Assembly: GCF_037120705.1 (NCBI RefSeq)
Contig: NZ_JAWLJU010000002.1
Location: forward strand, 930,001 to 994,000
Source: Pseudoalteromonas sp. UG3-2
GTDB taxonomy: Bacteria; Pseudomonadota; Gammaproteobacteria; Enterobacterales; Alteromonadaceae
Reading direction: 5' to 3'
Length of the DNA: 64,000 nucleotides
Shown here: positions 42,303 to 51,000 of the stretch, one piece after another
Layout: the number at the start of each line of letters is the position of its first letter
Position numbering within the stretch: the stretch's first letter is position 1
Made by a program: the position numbers and the translations under genes
The notes under the pieces: model-generated
The model's database searches: none
Told to the model about the DNA's origin: nothing
Seen by the model: the letters and a program-made list of their open reading frames with translations, nothing else

Positions 42303-43460
42303 TTAGTCTATGGTGATATCCACCCAGACTAAACGATGGTCGGAGCTGGCATGGCGGCTTTTAACCAAGCGATGCAATGGGTCTGATTGGGTTGGCCAAA
42401 ATACGCCACTGTCGGCAATTTTGAGGCCGTGTTTGGACGGTAATACGTAATCGACTCGAGCTCCCCAATGGGCAGTAAAGCGACTACTGTAGTTGGCATC
42501 GCTGTGTTGCTTGCCGCCGTCACTGGTCGGTGCATTGGCAGCGTTAACCAAATCATGTTGCAGTAATTGCTCTATCACTCCTGGACGGTGTTTATCCCCT
42601 TCATCCGCGGCATTAAAGTCGCCGGCAATGACAAATCGAGTGGCATCTTTTAAGCCCCCTTTTTGACCTTTATCATCATAAATATATGCGCTAGTTGCAG
42701 GGCTCAGGTAATCGGCCATTAACCGGATTTCATCGTGATTTCGCGCGCCATTGCGATCTTCTGGGCCATCAAACACCGGTGGTGTTGGGTGCATGGCCAA
42801 TAGGTGTACGACCTTATTACCAACTTGGATAGGAATATCCCAATGCGATTTAGAGCTTAACCGCAAGGCTTGCCACTCGGCGTCGCTATACCAAGGCGCT
42901 CCGGTTTCTGGCTCAGTGGTCTTAAGGTGGTTTGGCATATCTCGCCATAAAAATTGCTGCAAGGTGCGAACTTGGGTTTTATCGATTGGGAACTTAGAGA
43001 GCACCGCCATGCCATACTGGCCTTGATAAAAACCAAAGCCTTGAGCATCAGCCCCAAAGCGACTTTTTTCACCATTGTTATCAAGATCAAACTCGGTTGG
43101 CAATCCGGTGTTTACTGGGGCAATAAAATGATAAGGGTATTGTATTGGTGACTGATCTGCCTGTGATTGTTGCAAATAGTTTTTTACAAACGCGACAATC
43201 CCCTGCTCAGGTTCCGCAATATAATCAAACTCATTTAACAGCAGAATATCTGGCCGAACTCGCTGAATTATCTCTGCAATGTTTTTGATCTGAGGGTGAT
43301 CACCTTGTTTTAGCAGTGTTTGTAATTTATCGGGCTCGAGTGCCTGATTTGGCTGTTGGTAGTTGCTCGCTTCCATACTGACGTTGAATGTCGCAACGCG
43401 TATTGTTTGTGCGTGGCTGAGTGAGGCGAAAAGCAGTACAGCTAAGCTAAATAATCTCAT
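42303..43460 (-). CDS. Exported endonuclease/exonuclease/phosphatase-family protein
   Basis: A 385-residue secreted or periplasmic phosphoesterase. The ATG at 43458-43460 gives signal peptide MRLFSLAVLLFASLSHAQT; the 16-codon upstream extension is unlikely. The DNase I-like fold motifs are all seen: IRVATFNVSMEA, LLLNEFDYIAEP (metal Glu), KFPIDKTQV, LAMHPTPPVF, VIAGDFNAADEGDKH, and SSDHRLVWVDI (catalytic DH). The long insert with Asp/Gly residues resembles EEP proteins that act on phospholipids or nucleic acids in marine bacteria. Exact substrate unknown; phosphate scavenging is a reasonable guess. Confidence 0.88.
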   Translation of the reverse strand: MRLFSLAVLLFASLSHAQTIRVATFNVSMEASNYQQPNQALEPDKLQTLLKQGDHPQIKNIAEIIQRVRPDILLLNEFDYIAEPEQGIVAFVKNYLQQSQADQSPIQYPYHFIAPVNTGLPTEFDLDNNGEKSRFGADAQGFGFYQGQYGMAVLSKFPIDKTQVRTLQQFLWRDMPNHLKTTEPETGAPWYSDAEWQALRLSSKSHWDIPIQVGNKVVHLLAMHPTPPVFDGPEDRNGARNHDEIRLMADYLSPATSAYIYDDKGQKGGLKDATRFVIAGDFNAADEGDKHRPGVIEQLLQHDLVNAANAPTSDGGKQHSDANYSSRFTAHWGARVDYVLPSKHGLKIADSGVFWPTQSDPLHRLVKSRHASSDHRLVWVDITID

Positions 43461-43572
43461 TGTAAACCTGTAAGTTAATAGCAATCCCGAAGTGGCTATT
43501 GTAATCACAATAGCAAAAAAAGCGTCAAGGTTGAGATAAGCGGCAATATGACTGCGGTACTGGTAATAATCC

Positions 43573-43605
43573 GTGGCAGCCCTAGCTATTCGTTAGGGCT
43601 GCCAC
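43573..43605. terminator. Long hairpin downstream of glutamate dehydrogenase
   Basis: GTGGCAGCCCTA (43573-43584) pairs with TAGGGCTGCCAC (43594-43605), a perfect 12-bp stem. There is no T tract on the minus strand, so termination is probable but not certain. It lies 28 bp past the gdh stop codon and before the promoter region of the EEP gene. Confidence 0.5.
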
Positions 43606-43632
43606 TGTGTTTACTCACTTAGCCAAGCAACA

Positions 43633-44922
43633 TTATTCTTGGTTGGCGAAGTACGATTGCGTACCGTGCGCTTCAAGTGCCGCTTCAAAACGTTGCAAAG
43701 CTTGCAAGTACACCGCATCTCTCAAGCCAATTTCATGCTCCTGATGCAGCGCCCAAGCCTTATCAAACGCCGACTCAATGTACTCAGCCAACTTACTCTG
43801 TACTTTTTCTTCACTCCACATTTCACCTTGGCGGTTTTGACACCACTCGAAATAGCTCACTATGACCCCACCGGCATTGGCTAAAATATCGGGTACCACA
43901 GTCACCCCTTGCTGTTGCAAAATACTATCGGCATCGGCAGCGACCGGACCGTTAGCAATTTCAACAATAAACTTCGCCGCCACCTGCTCTGCGTTATCGC
44001 TCGTTATCGCGCCTGCAAGCGCCGCTGGCACTAGCACGTCCACATTCAAGGCCAACAACTCTTCGTTGCTTAAGGTTTCATGCTCTACGGTTTCACACAC
44101 CGAGCCATCACAGTACACCGCCTTTAAGGCTTTGCTGCGTTGTTTTTCTTGGTAAACACTTTCAACATCTAAGCCGTCAGGGCAATAAATCGCGCCCTTC
44201 GAGTCACTGACTGCAACCACTTTATAACCCGCTTGCTGCAGCAACTTAGCACAATGATAACCGCCGTTACCAAACCCTTGGATTGCAATGGTTTTCTCTT
44301 CACGCTGCCAATCAAACTGCTCGGCAAGCTTTTCAATCATTAAAAACGCACCGCGTCCAGTGGCCGACTCACGACCGGCACTACCGCCAAAGGTGGTTGG
44401 CTTTCCGGTGATCACCGCAGGACTTTTACGGCGAGCAATCTTTTCATATTCATCCATCATCCAACCCATTACTCGGGCATTGGTGTAAACATCGGGTGCT
44501 GGAATATCTTGCTCTGGGCCAATAAAGTCGGCATTGGCGCGAATGTAGGCTCGCGCTAAGCGTTCAAGCTCCATCGGGCTTAACGACTTAGGGTCGACCG
44601 TGACGGCGCCCTTACCGCCACCAAACGGCACATTCACCGCGGCACACTTTAAGGTCATCCACAGCGCTAAAGCTTCCACTTCACTTTGGTCTGCGTCTTG
44701 GTGAAAGCGTATTCCGCCTTTTGTCGGCCCAAGTAGGTCATTGTACTGACAGCGGTACGCCTTAAAGTAATCTAATTTGCCATTGTCGCGGCGAATAGCG
44801 ATGTGACTTGAAAGCGTGCGTTGTGGATGTGCTAAGGCATGGTAGGTGGCTTCATTAATCCCTGTTTCCTCAATGATATGATGAAGGCGCTTTAATGCAT
44901 CTTGTAATAAATCTGTACTCAT
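43633..44922 (-). CDS. Glu/Leu/Phe/Val-family amino acid dehydrogenase (glutamate dehydrogenase)
   Basis: A 429-residue NAD(P)-dependent dehydrogenase of the Glu/Leu/Phe/Val family, reversibly deaminating glutamate to 2-oxoglutarate. The substrate domain contains YNDLLGPTKGGIRFH and the catalytic VPFGGGKGAVTVDP, plus the conserved NADFIGPEQDIPAPDVYTN and GGSAGRESATGRG. The nucleotide domain has IAIQGFGNGGYHCAKLL and ANAGGVIVSYFEW. The length and GKPTTFGGSAGRESATGRG fit short hexameric GluDH (GudB/RocG-type). NAD versus NADP preference is not certain. A repeat-like sequence precedes it and a long hairpin follows. Confidence 0.93.
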   Translation of the reverse strand: MSTDLLQDALKRLHHIIEETGINEATYHALAHPQRTLSSHIAIRRDNGKLDYFKAYRCQYNDLLGPTKGGIRFHQDADQSEVEALALWMTLKCAAVNVPFGGGKGAVTVDPKSLSPMELERLARAYIRANADFIGPEQDIPAPDVYTNARVMGWMMDEYEKIARRKSPAVITGKPTTFGGSAGRESATGRGAFLMIEKLAEQFDWQREEKTIAIQGFGNGGYHCAKLLQQAGYKVVAVSDSKGAIYCPDGLDVESVYQEKQRSKALKAVYCDGSVCETVEHETLSNEELLALNVDVLVPAALAGAITSDNAEQVAAKFIVEIANGPVAADADSILQQQGVTVVPDILANAGGVIVSYFEWCQNRQGEMWSEEKVQSKLAEYIESAFDKAWALHQEHEIGLRDAVYLQALQRFEAALEAHGTQSYFANQE

Positions 44923-44950
44923 CCTTTCCTCAGTTTTTTTACTGTGACTG

Positions 44951-45034
44951 TTATTGGTATGAGTGCATTAGCTAAAAAGATCAAGCGCAATGCCATAAGT
45001 GGCGAAAAATAATACCAATTCGCTTAGTTAGGCG
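44951..45034. repeat. Degenerate or partial copy of the dispersed repeat (copy D)
   Basis: TTATTGGTATGAGTGCATTAG on the left and AATACCAATTCGCTTAGTTAGG on the right share words with copies A to C, but the ends face outward and no full internal match is seen. It lies between helD and the gdh start. Confidence 0.35.
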
Positions 45035-46974
45035 ATTTCTTGTAAAAAATAGCTGCCTTCACTGGGCTCAATCACAAAACACTGTCGTTTTGCTCGCGTT
45101 AGCGCAACATAAAATAACCGCCGCTCTTCGGCATCCGGAAACCCTCCTTTGCCCGGTAATAGAGCTTCAACTAAGGCATTCGATTGTTTTCTTGAGGGGA
45201 AGATATGCGCTTGTAAGCCCATAATAATCGTAAAATCGGCTTCCGTGCCTTTGGCAGCGTGAAAAGTGTTACTTGATAACTGCAGCTGCGGATATAAGTT
45301 GCGCCATTTTGCCATGCAACTGGCGTCGGGCAGGGCTTTGTGGTTACGGGCCAATAACATCACCGTAACCGCCCTATCACTGCGCTGCTCAATCACACCC
45401 AAAAGCTGCTGGGCTTGACTAAGGTCATCATCGCTCTGAACTTTCACAACCCCTTGGCCTTTAACGCCACTGTCGTTGGCAACAATGTGCTTTGGTATTT
45501 GCTCTGGATTACGGCACACAAATTGACTGGCGACATCGAGAATGGTTTGCGGGTAACGAAAGGTTTTATCCAAATAGCTGGTCGTCGCTTCACCAAAGTG
45601 ACGGCTGAACTCTGTGGTTAAGCTAATGTCACCGCCACTAAAACGGTAAATGGCCTGCCAGTCGTCACCCACAGCGAAAAGCTGTGCTTGGGGGTTTTGC
45701 TTTAGCAAAGCTTGGAGTAATCGAGCCCGCAGCTGTGAAATATCCTGAAACTCATCCACCAAAATCATTCGCCATGGCGAGCTGAAACGCTTGGTTTCTA
45801 CGTAATGAATGGCTCGCTGTAGCATATCCTCAAAGTCGATACTGTTTTCATTGCTTAAGAACAATTGATATTCCGCAAGAAGTGGAAAAATCACCGCCAT
45901 GCTGTCGCTGTACTGGGGTAAGAGCTTGTCGATATTACCAAGAAACTGCGCTTGCTTTACCAGCGGCAGAAGCTGGCACAACAACTTAATGGCTTTCGCT
46001 TCACTGCCAATGCCGCGTTGCTGATAGAAACGTTGCCAGTCGCGGGCAAACTCATTTTCTTGCTGTAGGCTCAAAAGCGACTCTTGAATAAACTGATTGA
46101 GCTGGCTTTGACTGGTGGCAAGAGTTGAAATCGTGGGCTTTTGCCCTTCTACGTGTTCAATAATCGACAGCGACAAAGCATGAAAAGTGGCGCAAGTCAG
46201 TGCACCTGCCAATGGTTGGCAGCGCTGGCGCATTTCATCTGCTGCATCGTTGCCATAGGCTAGTAATAAGATTTCATCGCCTTTAAATAACTGTCGATGG
46301 AGTAGATAGGCCACCTTAGCTTTAATGACACTGGTTTTTCCGGTACCAGCTCCCGCTAACAGTAATTGTCGATCGTCTTGAATGATACACGCTTTAGTCT
46401 GAGCTAACGTCAAAGGCTGGGCCTCGGTTTGAGCAAAAAACGCCTGATCATGATGCAGATAATAGTCCACAAAGGCAGCTTTAAACTCGTTGATATCCTG
46501 ACTTGTCCATGTGGCAATTTCAGCCACCACCGCCAGCGCTTGGCGCGTGGGTTCACCCAACAGCGAAACAGGAATATGCTGCCAGCCCTGCCATAATTGC
46601 TGACAACTTGCACGAAATGTATTTAATAAACTGGCACTGAGGTAATGATGCTTAAGCTGTTGCTGTGCCAAGGTTGCCGTTTTTACCATGCGCTCACTGT
46701 GTGTGTTCAACCACAGCTTATGCAACTGGGTAGACGTCGCCGGCATATTTTTAGGCTTCACTTTCACACTGACTTGGCCACTGTCCACCGTTAGGGTGAG
46801 TACGCCATACCAACGGCCATGTTGATAACATGGCGGCTTTGTCATAGCAGCAAACAAGCCACTTTGTACTTTGCTTGCCTGCCTAATAAACAGTCCTTGT
46901 TGCGTGCATTTTATTTCCCGCACGGCGTCAAACAGACGACTTAAAATATGGGGTTCTATCAAGAGGTTAATCAA
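45028..46974 (-). CDS. helD: UvrD/Rep-superfamily DNA helicase, HelD (helicase IV)-like
   Basis: Superfamily I 3'-5' DNA helicase of 648 residues, resembling E. coli helicase IV (684). The N-terminal ~190 residues are the HelD-type domain (weakly conserved). Motif I LLLAGAGTGKTSVIKAK, motif II MILVDEFQDIS, motif III FAVGDDWQAIYRFSGGD, motif IV/V TFHAAKGTEAD, and motif VI RRLFYVALTRAKRQCFV are intact. FAVGDDWQAIYRFSG is especially close to HelD. Likely roles are in repair or recombination. Its stop codon lies within the degenerate repeat at 45012-45034. Confidence 0.88.
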   Translation of the reverse strand: MINLLIEPHILSRLFDAVREIKCTQQGLFIRQASKVQSGLFAAMTKPPCYQHGRWYGVLTLTVDSGQVSVKVKPKNMPATSTQLHKLWLNTHSERMVKTATLAQQQLKHHYLSASLLNTFRASCQQLWQGWQHIPVSLLGEPTRQALAVVAEIATWTSQDINEFKAAFVDYYLHHDQAFFAQTEAQPLTLAQTKACIIQDDRQLLLAGAGTGKTSVIKAKVAYLLHRQLFKGDEILLLAYGNDAADEMRQRCQPLAGALTCATFHALSLSIIEHVEGQKPTISTLATSQSQLNQFIQESLLSLQQENEFARDWQRFYQQRGIGSEAKAIKLLCQLLPLVKQAQFLGNIDKLLPQYSDSMAVIFPLLAEYQLFLSNENSIDFEDMLQRAIHYVETKRFSSPWRMILVDEFQDISQLRARLLQALLKQNPQAQLFAVGDDWQAIYRFSGGDISLTTEFSRHFGEATTSYLDKTFRYPQTILDVASQFVCRNPEQIPKHIVANDSGVKGQGVVKVQSDDDLSQAQQLLGVIEQRSDRAVTVMLLARNHKALPDASCMAKWRNLYPQLQLSSNTFHAAKGTEADFTIIMGLQAHIFPSRKQSNALVEALLPGKGGFPDAEERRLFYVALTRAKRQCFVIEPSEGSYFLQEIA

Positions 46975-47186
46975 ACTGCATTGCTTGGTAGCGCTATGCT
47001 ACCACGGAACGAATTGAAAACAGTACAGCAAAACTAAATTGCCACAATGAAAGTCATTGAGCTGATTACTTTTTCCCTGCTTCGCGCGTTGTGTACGCTG
47101 TTCTTATTTCGCCTTAGCGATAGTATTAAATACTGGTGGCGGAATTGAGAAACGCGTAACCAACTCATTTGGCCAAATTATCCTTA

Positions 47187-47819
47187 TTATTGCGCCAGAC
47201 CATTCTCCCTTATTGCTGCAGTAAAAGCGTGCTGGAGTTTGTCATGCTCAAGCTCTAAATCGGTTTCTGTTAACTCGCCTTTTAGCCAACGCAGCTCTAA
47301 TGCCAATGTTTCGAGCATTTGTTTTTGAATAAACACCGCCATTTCGGGTTTGGTGCTTGCCGAGCGCTTGAGGTTTATAATTTGACCATTAAGCATTTCC
47401 AAGGTTGGCTGGCTGAGCATTTTACTCACCAGTGTTTGGGTAACAAAACGCTCAATATAATGCGGGTATGGCAAGGGGTTTTTATCATAAAACTCTTTAA
47501 CCTCTTGCTCTGCCTGTTGTTCACTCTGTGCTTCTTGTTTGAGGTTGTTAGCGAAATCAATCAACTTTTCTCCATATTCCCGGGTTTCGCTAATACTGGT
47601 TGTGGCTGCGCCAATTAATTTCATTACATCACGCCGCTCTTTGTTGTCTTCTTCAAAGTTAGTAATGGCAATGGCAAGCAATACCCCAACTAAGGTAGCT
47701 AACATGGTGGTGATAAAATTCACTCCAAGCTCGTTGCGATTTGCCCACGGGCGCAGGGCAGGCAAAAAGGTGATCACACCAAGCAGAGAAATAATGATAG
47801 TGGCAATAAGGTAAGTCAT
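47187..47819 (-). CDS. Membrane protein of unknown function with helical domain
   Basis: A 210-residue protein with two N-terminal membrane helices (LIATIIISLLGVITFLPAL and LGVNFITTMLATLVGVLLAIAIT), then a cytosolic helical domain rich in charged residues (YGEKLIDFANNLKQEAQSEQ and following). A FITTMLATLVGVLLAI stretch like this is found in several uncharacterised bacterial membrane proteins. I cannot assign a function. It stands alone with 212 bp upstream to helD's start side and 85 bp to the flavodoxin-fold gene downstream of its own start. Confidence 0.65.
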   Translation of the reverse strand: MTYLIATIIISLLGVITFLPALRPWANRNELGVNFITTMLATLVGVLLAIAITNFEEDNKERRDVMKLIGAATTSISETREYGEKLIDFANNLKQEAQSEQQAEQEVKEFYDKNPLPYPHYIERFVTQTLVSKMLSQPTLEMLNGQIINLKRSASTKPEMAVFIQKQMLETLALELRWLKGELTETDLELEHDKLQHAFTAAIRENGLAQ

Positions 47820-47904
47820 GAAGGGTTCACTTCCATGTTGTTGATATCATCCTCTGATTGTAAATCGTTTTTATAAAACAACAAGCATTTCAATTAGTTC
47901 AAGC

Positions 47905-48351
47905 TTAAGAGTAACAAAAATGGTGTTGCTCTTTTAACGACATGCCTAAATATTCAAAAGTCCCTGTCAGCATCTGGGTAAACGCCCTTGGCACTTCTTT
48001 TTGGTTAGAAGTCGAGAGCAAGGAAAACTGCTTGTCACGCAGTGCTCTGAGCTCAGGTTGCAGACTTTCAATATCCATAAAGTCGGTGATCCTATCAATA
48101 AACGCTTTCATTCTTGGTGTTACCGCGTACCAATAAACAGGCGAGGCGAAAACGATATGATCAAAGCTCAGTATCCAGCGGAACAAATTAATAAAATCGT
48201 CTCCCGAATTAGAATGCTGATAACAATATTCGCCAATATTATACCTATCTAAATAAATCAGCTGAGCTCCATATTGCTGTGCGATCTTAGTAGCGGATTG
48301 AAAGGTGTTCCCTGTTGGGTTAGCGCTAGAATAAATAACAATGGTTTTCAT
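47905..48351 (-). CDS. Flavodoxin-fold NAD(P)H-dependent FMN reductase-like protein, SoxR-controlled
   Basis: A 148-residue flavoprotein: IVIYSSANPTGNTFQSATKI is the FMN phosphate loop, VFASPVYWYAVTPRMKAFIDRITDF the flavin-binding strand of NADPH-dependent FMN reductases and flavodoxin-like quinone reductases. It is shorter than WrbA or KefF. The promoter is a near-perfect SoxR-type element (48393-48423) shared with divergent soxR. So the protein most likely answers redox-cycling compounds, by quinone reduction or flavin recycling. No neighbour other than soxR is involved. Confidence 0.85.
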   Translation of the reverse strand: MKTIVIYSSANPTGNTFQSATKIAQQYGAQLIYLDRYNIGEYCYQHSNSGDDFINLFRWILSFDHIVFASPVYWYAVTPRMKAFIDRITDFMDIESLQPELRALRDKQFSLLSTSNQKEVPRAFTQMLTGTFEYLGMSLKEQHHFCYS

Positions 48352-48392
48352 AAAGGGTAATTTCCGATTGTGTTGTTATGAAGTTAGGTGCT

Positions 48393-48423
48393 ACTTTAAA
48401 ACCTCACCTTAACTTGAGGTAAA
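48393..48423 (-). promoter_or_regulatory. SoxR-dependent promoter (SoxR box with 19-bp spacer)
   Basis: The palindrome CCTCACCTTAACTTGAGG at 48402-48419 closely matches the E. coli soxS box CCTCAAGTTAACTTGAGG. On the minus strand TTTACC (48423-48418) and TAAAGT (48398-48393) are separated by exactly 19 bp, the unusual spacing required for SoxR activation, with the box lying between them. It drives the flavodoxin-fold gene; soxR begins 12 bp on the other side. Confidence 0.88.
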
Positions 48424-48431
48424 GTGCCAAA

Positions 48432-48926
48432 ATGGAAGAAAACAAAAAAACTCCCGAAGAACCCAAATTGAGTGTCGGTAAGGTGGCTGCGCGAGCGGAT
48501 GTTGCGGTGTCGACTTTGCATTTTTATGAGAGCAAAGGCCTGATCCGCAGTTGGCGTAATAATGGTAATCAACGGCGTTATAAAAAAGATGTTTTAAGGC
48601 GGATAGCCATTATTAAAGCAGGCCAGAAAATGGGGGTCACTCTGGCTGAAATCAAAGACACTCTCGACACGCTGCCTGAGGCAAGAACGCCCAATAAAGC
48701 CGACTGGACAAGGCTGTCTAAAGCGTGGCAAGCCAAGTTAGACGAAAAAATTGCCTACATGCAGCGCCTCAGAACGCTGGTTGATGGTTGTATTGGCTGC
48801 GGCTGTCTGTCGATGAAATCGTGCCCTATTTATAACCCTGATGACATTGTTGCCAATGAAGCCAGCGGAGCCGTGATACTCGACCAACCGGAAAAAGCCA
48901 ATAAGGCAAAAAATTTGGTATCATAA
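48432..48926 (+). CDS. soxR: Redox-sensitive transcriptional activator SoxR
   Basis: MerR-family regulator with a [2Fe-2S] cluster, switched on by redox-active compounds. The 164-residue protein has the N-terminal helix-turn-helix (LSVGKVAARADVAVSTLHFYE and SKGLIRSWRNNGNQRRYKKDV), the dimerisation helix, and the four cluster cysteines C-x2-C-x-C-x5-C in CIGCGCLSMKSC. An N-terminal extension of about 10 residues and a C-terminal tail are slightly variable. The SoxR box lies directly upstream. In this group SoxR acts on a few target genes directly, and here the adjacent flavodoxin-fold gene is the clear target. No soxS is present. Confidence 0.95.
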   Translation: MEENKKTPEEPKLSVGKVAARADVAVSTLHFYESKGLIRSWRNNGNQRRYKKDVLRRIAIIKAGQKMGVTLAEIKDTLDTLPEARTPNKADWTRLSKAWQAKLDEKIAYMQRLRTLVDGCIGCGCLSMKSCPIYNPDDIVANEASGAVILDQPEKANKAKNLVS

Positions 48927-48952
48927 TTGAAACCCAAAACAAGGACACAATA

Positions 48953-50737
48953 ATGAAAAAAACCGCTTTATGTATGGCATTGGCCATGGCGATGGGCCTA
49001 ACAGGTTGCTCGCTCTCCCCTGCCAATAGCCAAGACGCCGCTGCCCAAGCTTCCGTTGCAATGACACCCAGTGCACAGTTCTCGCAGTTTTCAGAGCAAT
49101 TTATTGCGGCATTGTGGCAACAATACCCAGAGGCTTCTTTATGGGCCGGTTACGGTAAATACGACGATATTATTACTATCCCTAATCAAGCCGCACGCAC
49201 TGCCAGTGTGGCATTTTCCAAAGCTTGGTTAGCCAAATTGGCCGCATTCGATATTGAACAGCTAAGCGACAACCAAAAGATTGATTATCACCTCATTGAA
49301 AACCGTTTAAAGCGTGATATTTGGCACACCGAAACCTTTAAAAGCTGGCAGTGGAACCCTGCAAATTATAACGTTTCATACGGTTTTGCGACGATTTTAA
49401 ACAGCCGTTTCAAAAGCGATGACGAAAAGCTGAAACTGGTTTTAGAAAGACTGAAATACGTACCCGACTATTATCAAGCTGCGCAAGAGAATATCGACAC
49501 CCCAACCATTGAATATACCCAACTGGCCATCGCCCAAAACCAAGGTGCATTCAGTGTGTTAAACGATGAGCTGTTAGAAAAGCTCGCCACATCGTTGTTA
49601 ACCGCTGAAGAAAAGACCTTGTTTAAGCAACGCTTTGCCGCCGCAAAATCGGCCATCAATGGTTATGTCAGCTTTTTAACCAACCTTGAAAAAGAACTGG
49701 CAGAAAATGGCAATGCAAGGTCATTTAGAATTGGTGAAGAACTTTATGAGCAGAAGTTTGCTTTCGATATTCAATCGGGCTACAGCGCCAAACAAATGTA
49801 TCAAAAAGCGCTGGAAGACAAAGCCCGTGTTACCGCGGAAATGGTTAAAATTACCGATTCACTATGGCCTAAATACTTTGCTGATACCCCACGCCCAGAG
49901 TCGGATCGCGACGCCATTGCCAAACTGATTAAACACTTGTCGGTAAAGCACGTTAAACGCGAAAACTTTGTCAGTGAGATAAAACGCCAAATCCCTGAAC
50001 TCGAAAAATTTGTCATTGAAAACGACCTCATTACTCTGGACCCAGAAAAGCCACTGGTAGTGAGAGAAACTCCCGAGTACATGCGTGGTTTTGCGGGTGC
50101 TTCCATCAGTGCGCCAGGTCCGTATGACAAAAAGGAAAATACCTACTACAACGTTTCACCACTGGATGGCATGAGCGATGAGCAAGCCGAATCCTACCTG
50201 CGTGAATACAACCATTGGATCTTACAGATCTTAAACATTCATGAAGCTATCCCAGGTCATTACACCCAGCTGGTATACGCAAATGAATCGCCCTCACTGG
50301 TGAAAAGTATCCTCAGTAATGGCGCGATGATCGAAGGCTGGGCGGTATATACCGAGCGTATGATGCTGGAGCAAGGCTATGGTAATTTTGAGCCCGAAAT
50401 GTGGCTTATGTATTACAAATGGAACCTACGAGTGATTTGTAACACCATTTTAGACTATGCCATTCAAGTGAAAGGGATCAGTCGCGAAGAGGGCCTCGAT
50501 TTGTTAATGAATGGCGCTTTCCAAGAGCGCGCAGAGGCTGAAGGCAAGTGGCGCCGTGCAACCTTAAGCCAAGTTCAGCTCACCAGTTATTACTCAGGTT
50601 ATCGTGAAATTTACGATTTCCGAGAAGCACAAAAGCAAAAGCTAGGTGATGATTTTGACCTCAAAGCCTTCCATGAAGAGTTCCTAAGTTTCGGCAGCGC
50701 GCCGGTCAAATACATTCGCCAACTAATGAGCAAATAA
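48953..50737 (+). CDS. DUF885-family lipoprotein, putative metallopeptidase
   Basis: A 594-residue lipoprotein. Signal peptide residues 1-18 end in the lipobox LTGC (Cys19), so it is anchored to a membrane in the envelope. The DUF885 core has HEAIPGHYTQLVYAN, an HExxGH-type zinc motif, followed by GAMIEGWAVYTERMMLEQG (further ligand Glu) and the conserved Arg/Tyr-rich end (SYYSGYREIYDFRE). DUF885 proteins are M3/M32-like and some are dipeptidases or carboxypeptidases; substrate unknown. AAGGA precedes the ATG. It follows soxR by 26 bp on the same strand but is functionally unrelated. A terminator follows. Confidence 0.9.
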   Translation: MKKTALCMALAMAMGLTGCSLSPANSQDAAAQASVAMTPSAQFSQFSEQFIAALWQQYPEASLWAGYGKYDDIITIPNQAARTASVAFSKAWLAKLAAFDIEQLSDNQKIDYHLIENRLKRDIWHTETFKSWQWNPANYNVSYGFATILNSRFKSDDEKLKLVLERLKYVPDYYQAAQENIDTPTIEYTQLAIAQNQGAFSVLNDELLEKLATSLLTAEEKTLFKQRFAAAKSAINGYVSFLTNLEKELAENGNARSFRIGEELYEQKFAFDIQSGYSAKQMYQKALEDKARVTAEMVKITDSLWPKYFADTPRPESDRDAIAKLIKHLSVKHVKRENFVSEIKRQIPELEKFVIENDLITLDPEKPLVVRETPEYMRGFAGASISAPGPYDKKENTYYNVSPLDGMSDEQAESYLREYNHWILQILNIHEAIPGHYTQLVYANESPSLVKSILSNGAMIEGWAVYTERMMLEQGYGNFEPEMWLMYYKWNLRVICNTILDYAIQVKGISREEGLDLLMNGAFQERAEAEGKWRRATLSQVQLTSYYSGYREIYDFREAQKQKLGDDFDLKAFHEEFLSFGSAPVKYIRQLMSK

Positions 50738-50769
50738 CAATAACAATGCCAAAAGCATAACCATCTGCC

Positions 50770-50796
50770 ACTCCCACACCATTGTGTGGGAGTTTT
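50770..50796 (+). terminator. Terminator of the DUF885 gene
   Basis: ACTCCCACAC-CATT-GTGTGGGAGT (50770-50793) is a 10-bp perfect stem followed by TTT, 32 bp after the stop codon. Confidence 0.85.
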
Positions 50797-50836
50797 CCAG
50801 CAGGAAAAGTGCTTTTCATCTGCGAAACCTCAAACT

Positions 50837-50950
50837 ATATCAACCCGCATTCATACTGGCTCAATTTGAGGGAGTAAACTTAGCTCTAACTTTGTTAACG
50901 ACAAAATATACTTGCCTCAAATAGACCACTTAGTTAAACAAATGACTATA
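50837..50950. repeat. Dispersed inverted-terminus repeat, copy C
   Basis: ATATCAACCCGCATTCATAC opens the element, which continues CTCAATTTGAGGGAG and TACTTGCCTCAAATAGACCAC; the right end is degenerate (AACAAATGACTAT). It is a 114-bp intermediate between copies A and B and also lies between a convergent gene pair. Confidence 0.7.
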
Positions 50951-50978
50951 AAAATGCCGACAGGGTTGTCGGCATTTT
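50951..50978. terminator. Bidirectional terminator before the S46 peptidase
   Basis: AAAATGCCGACA-GGGT-TGTCGGCATTTT: a 12-bp stem with A and T runs, 22 bp after the S46 peptidase stop codon. Confidence 0.88.
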
Positions 50979-51000
50979 GGACTAATCAAATTTACTTTGA

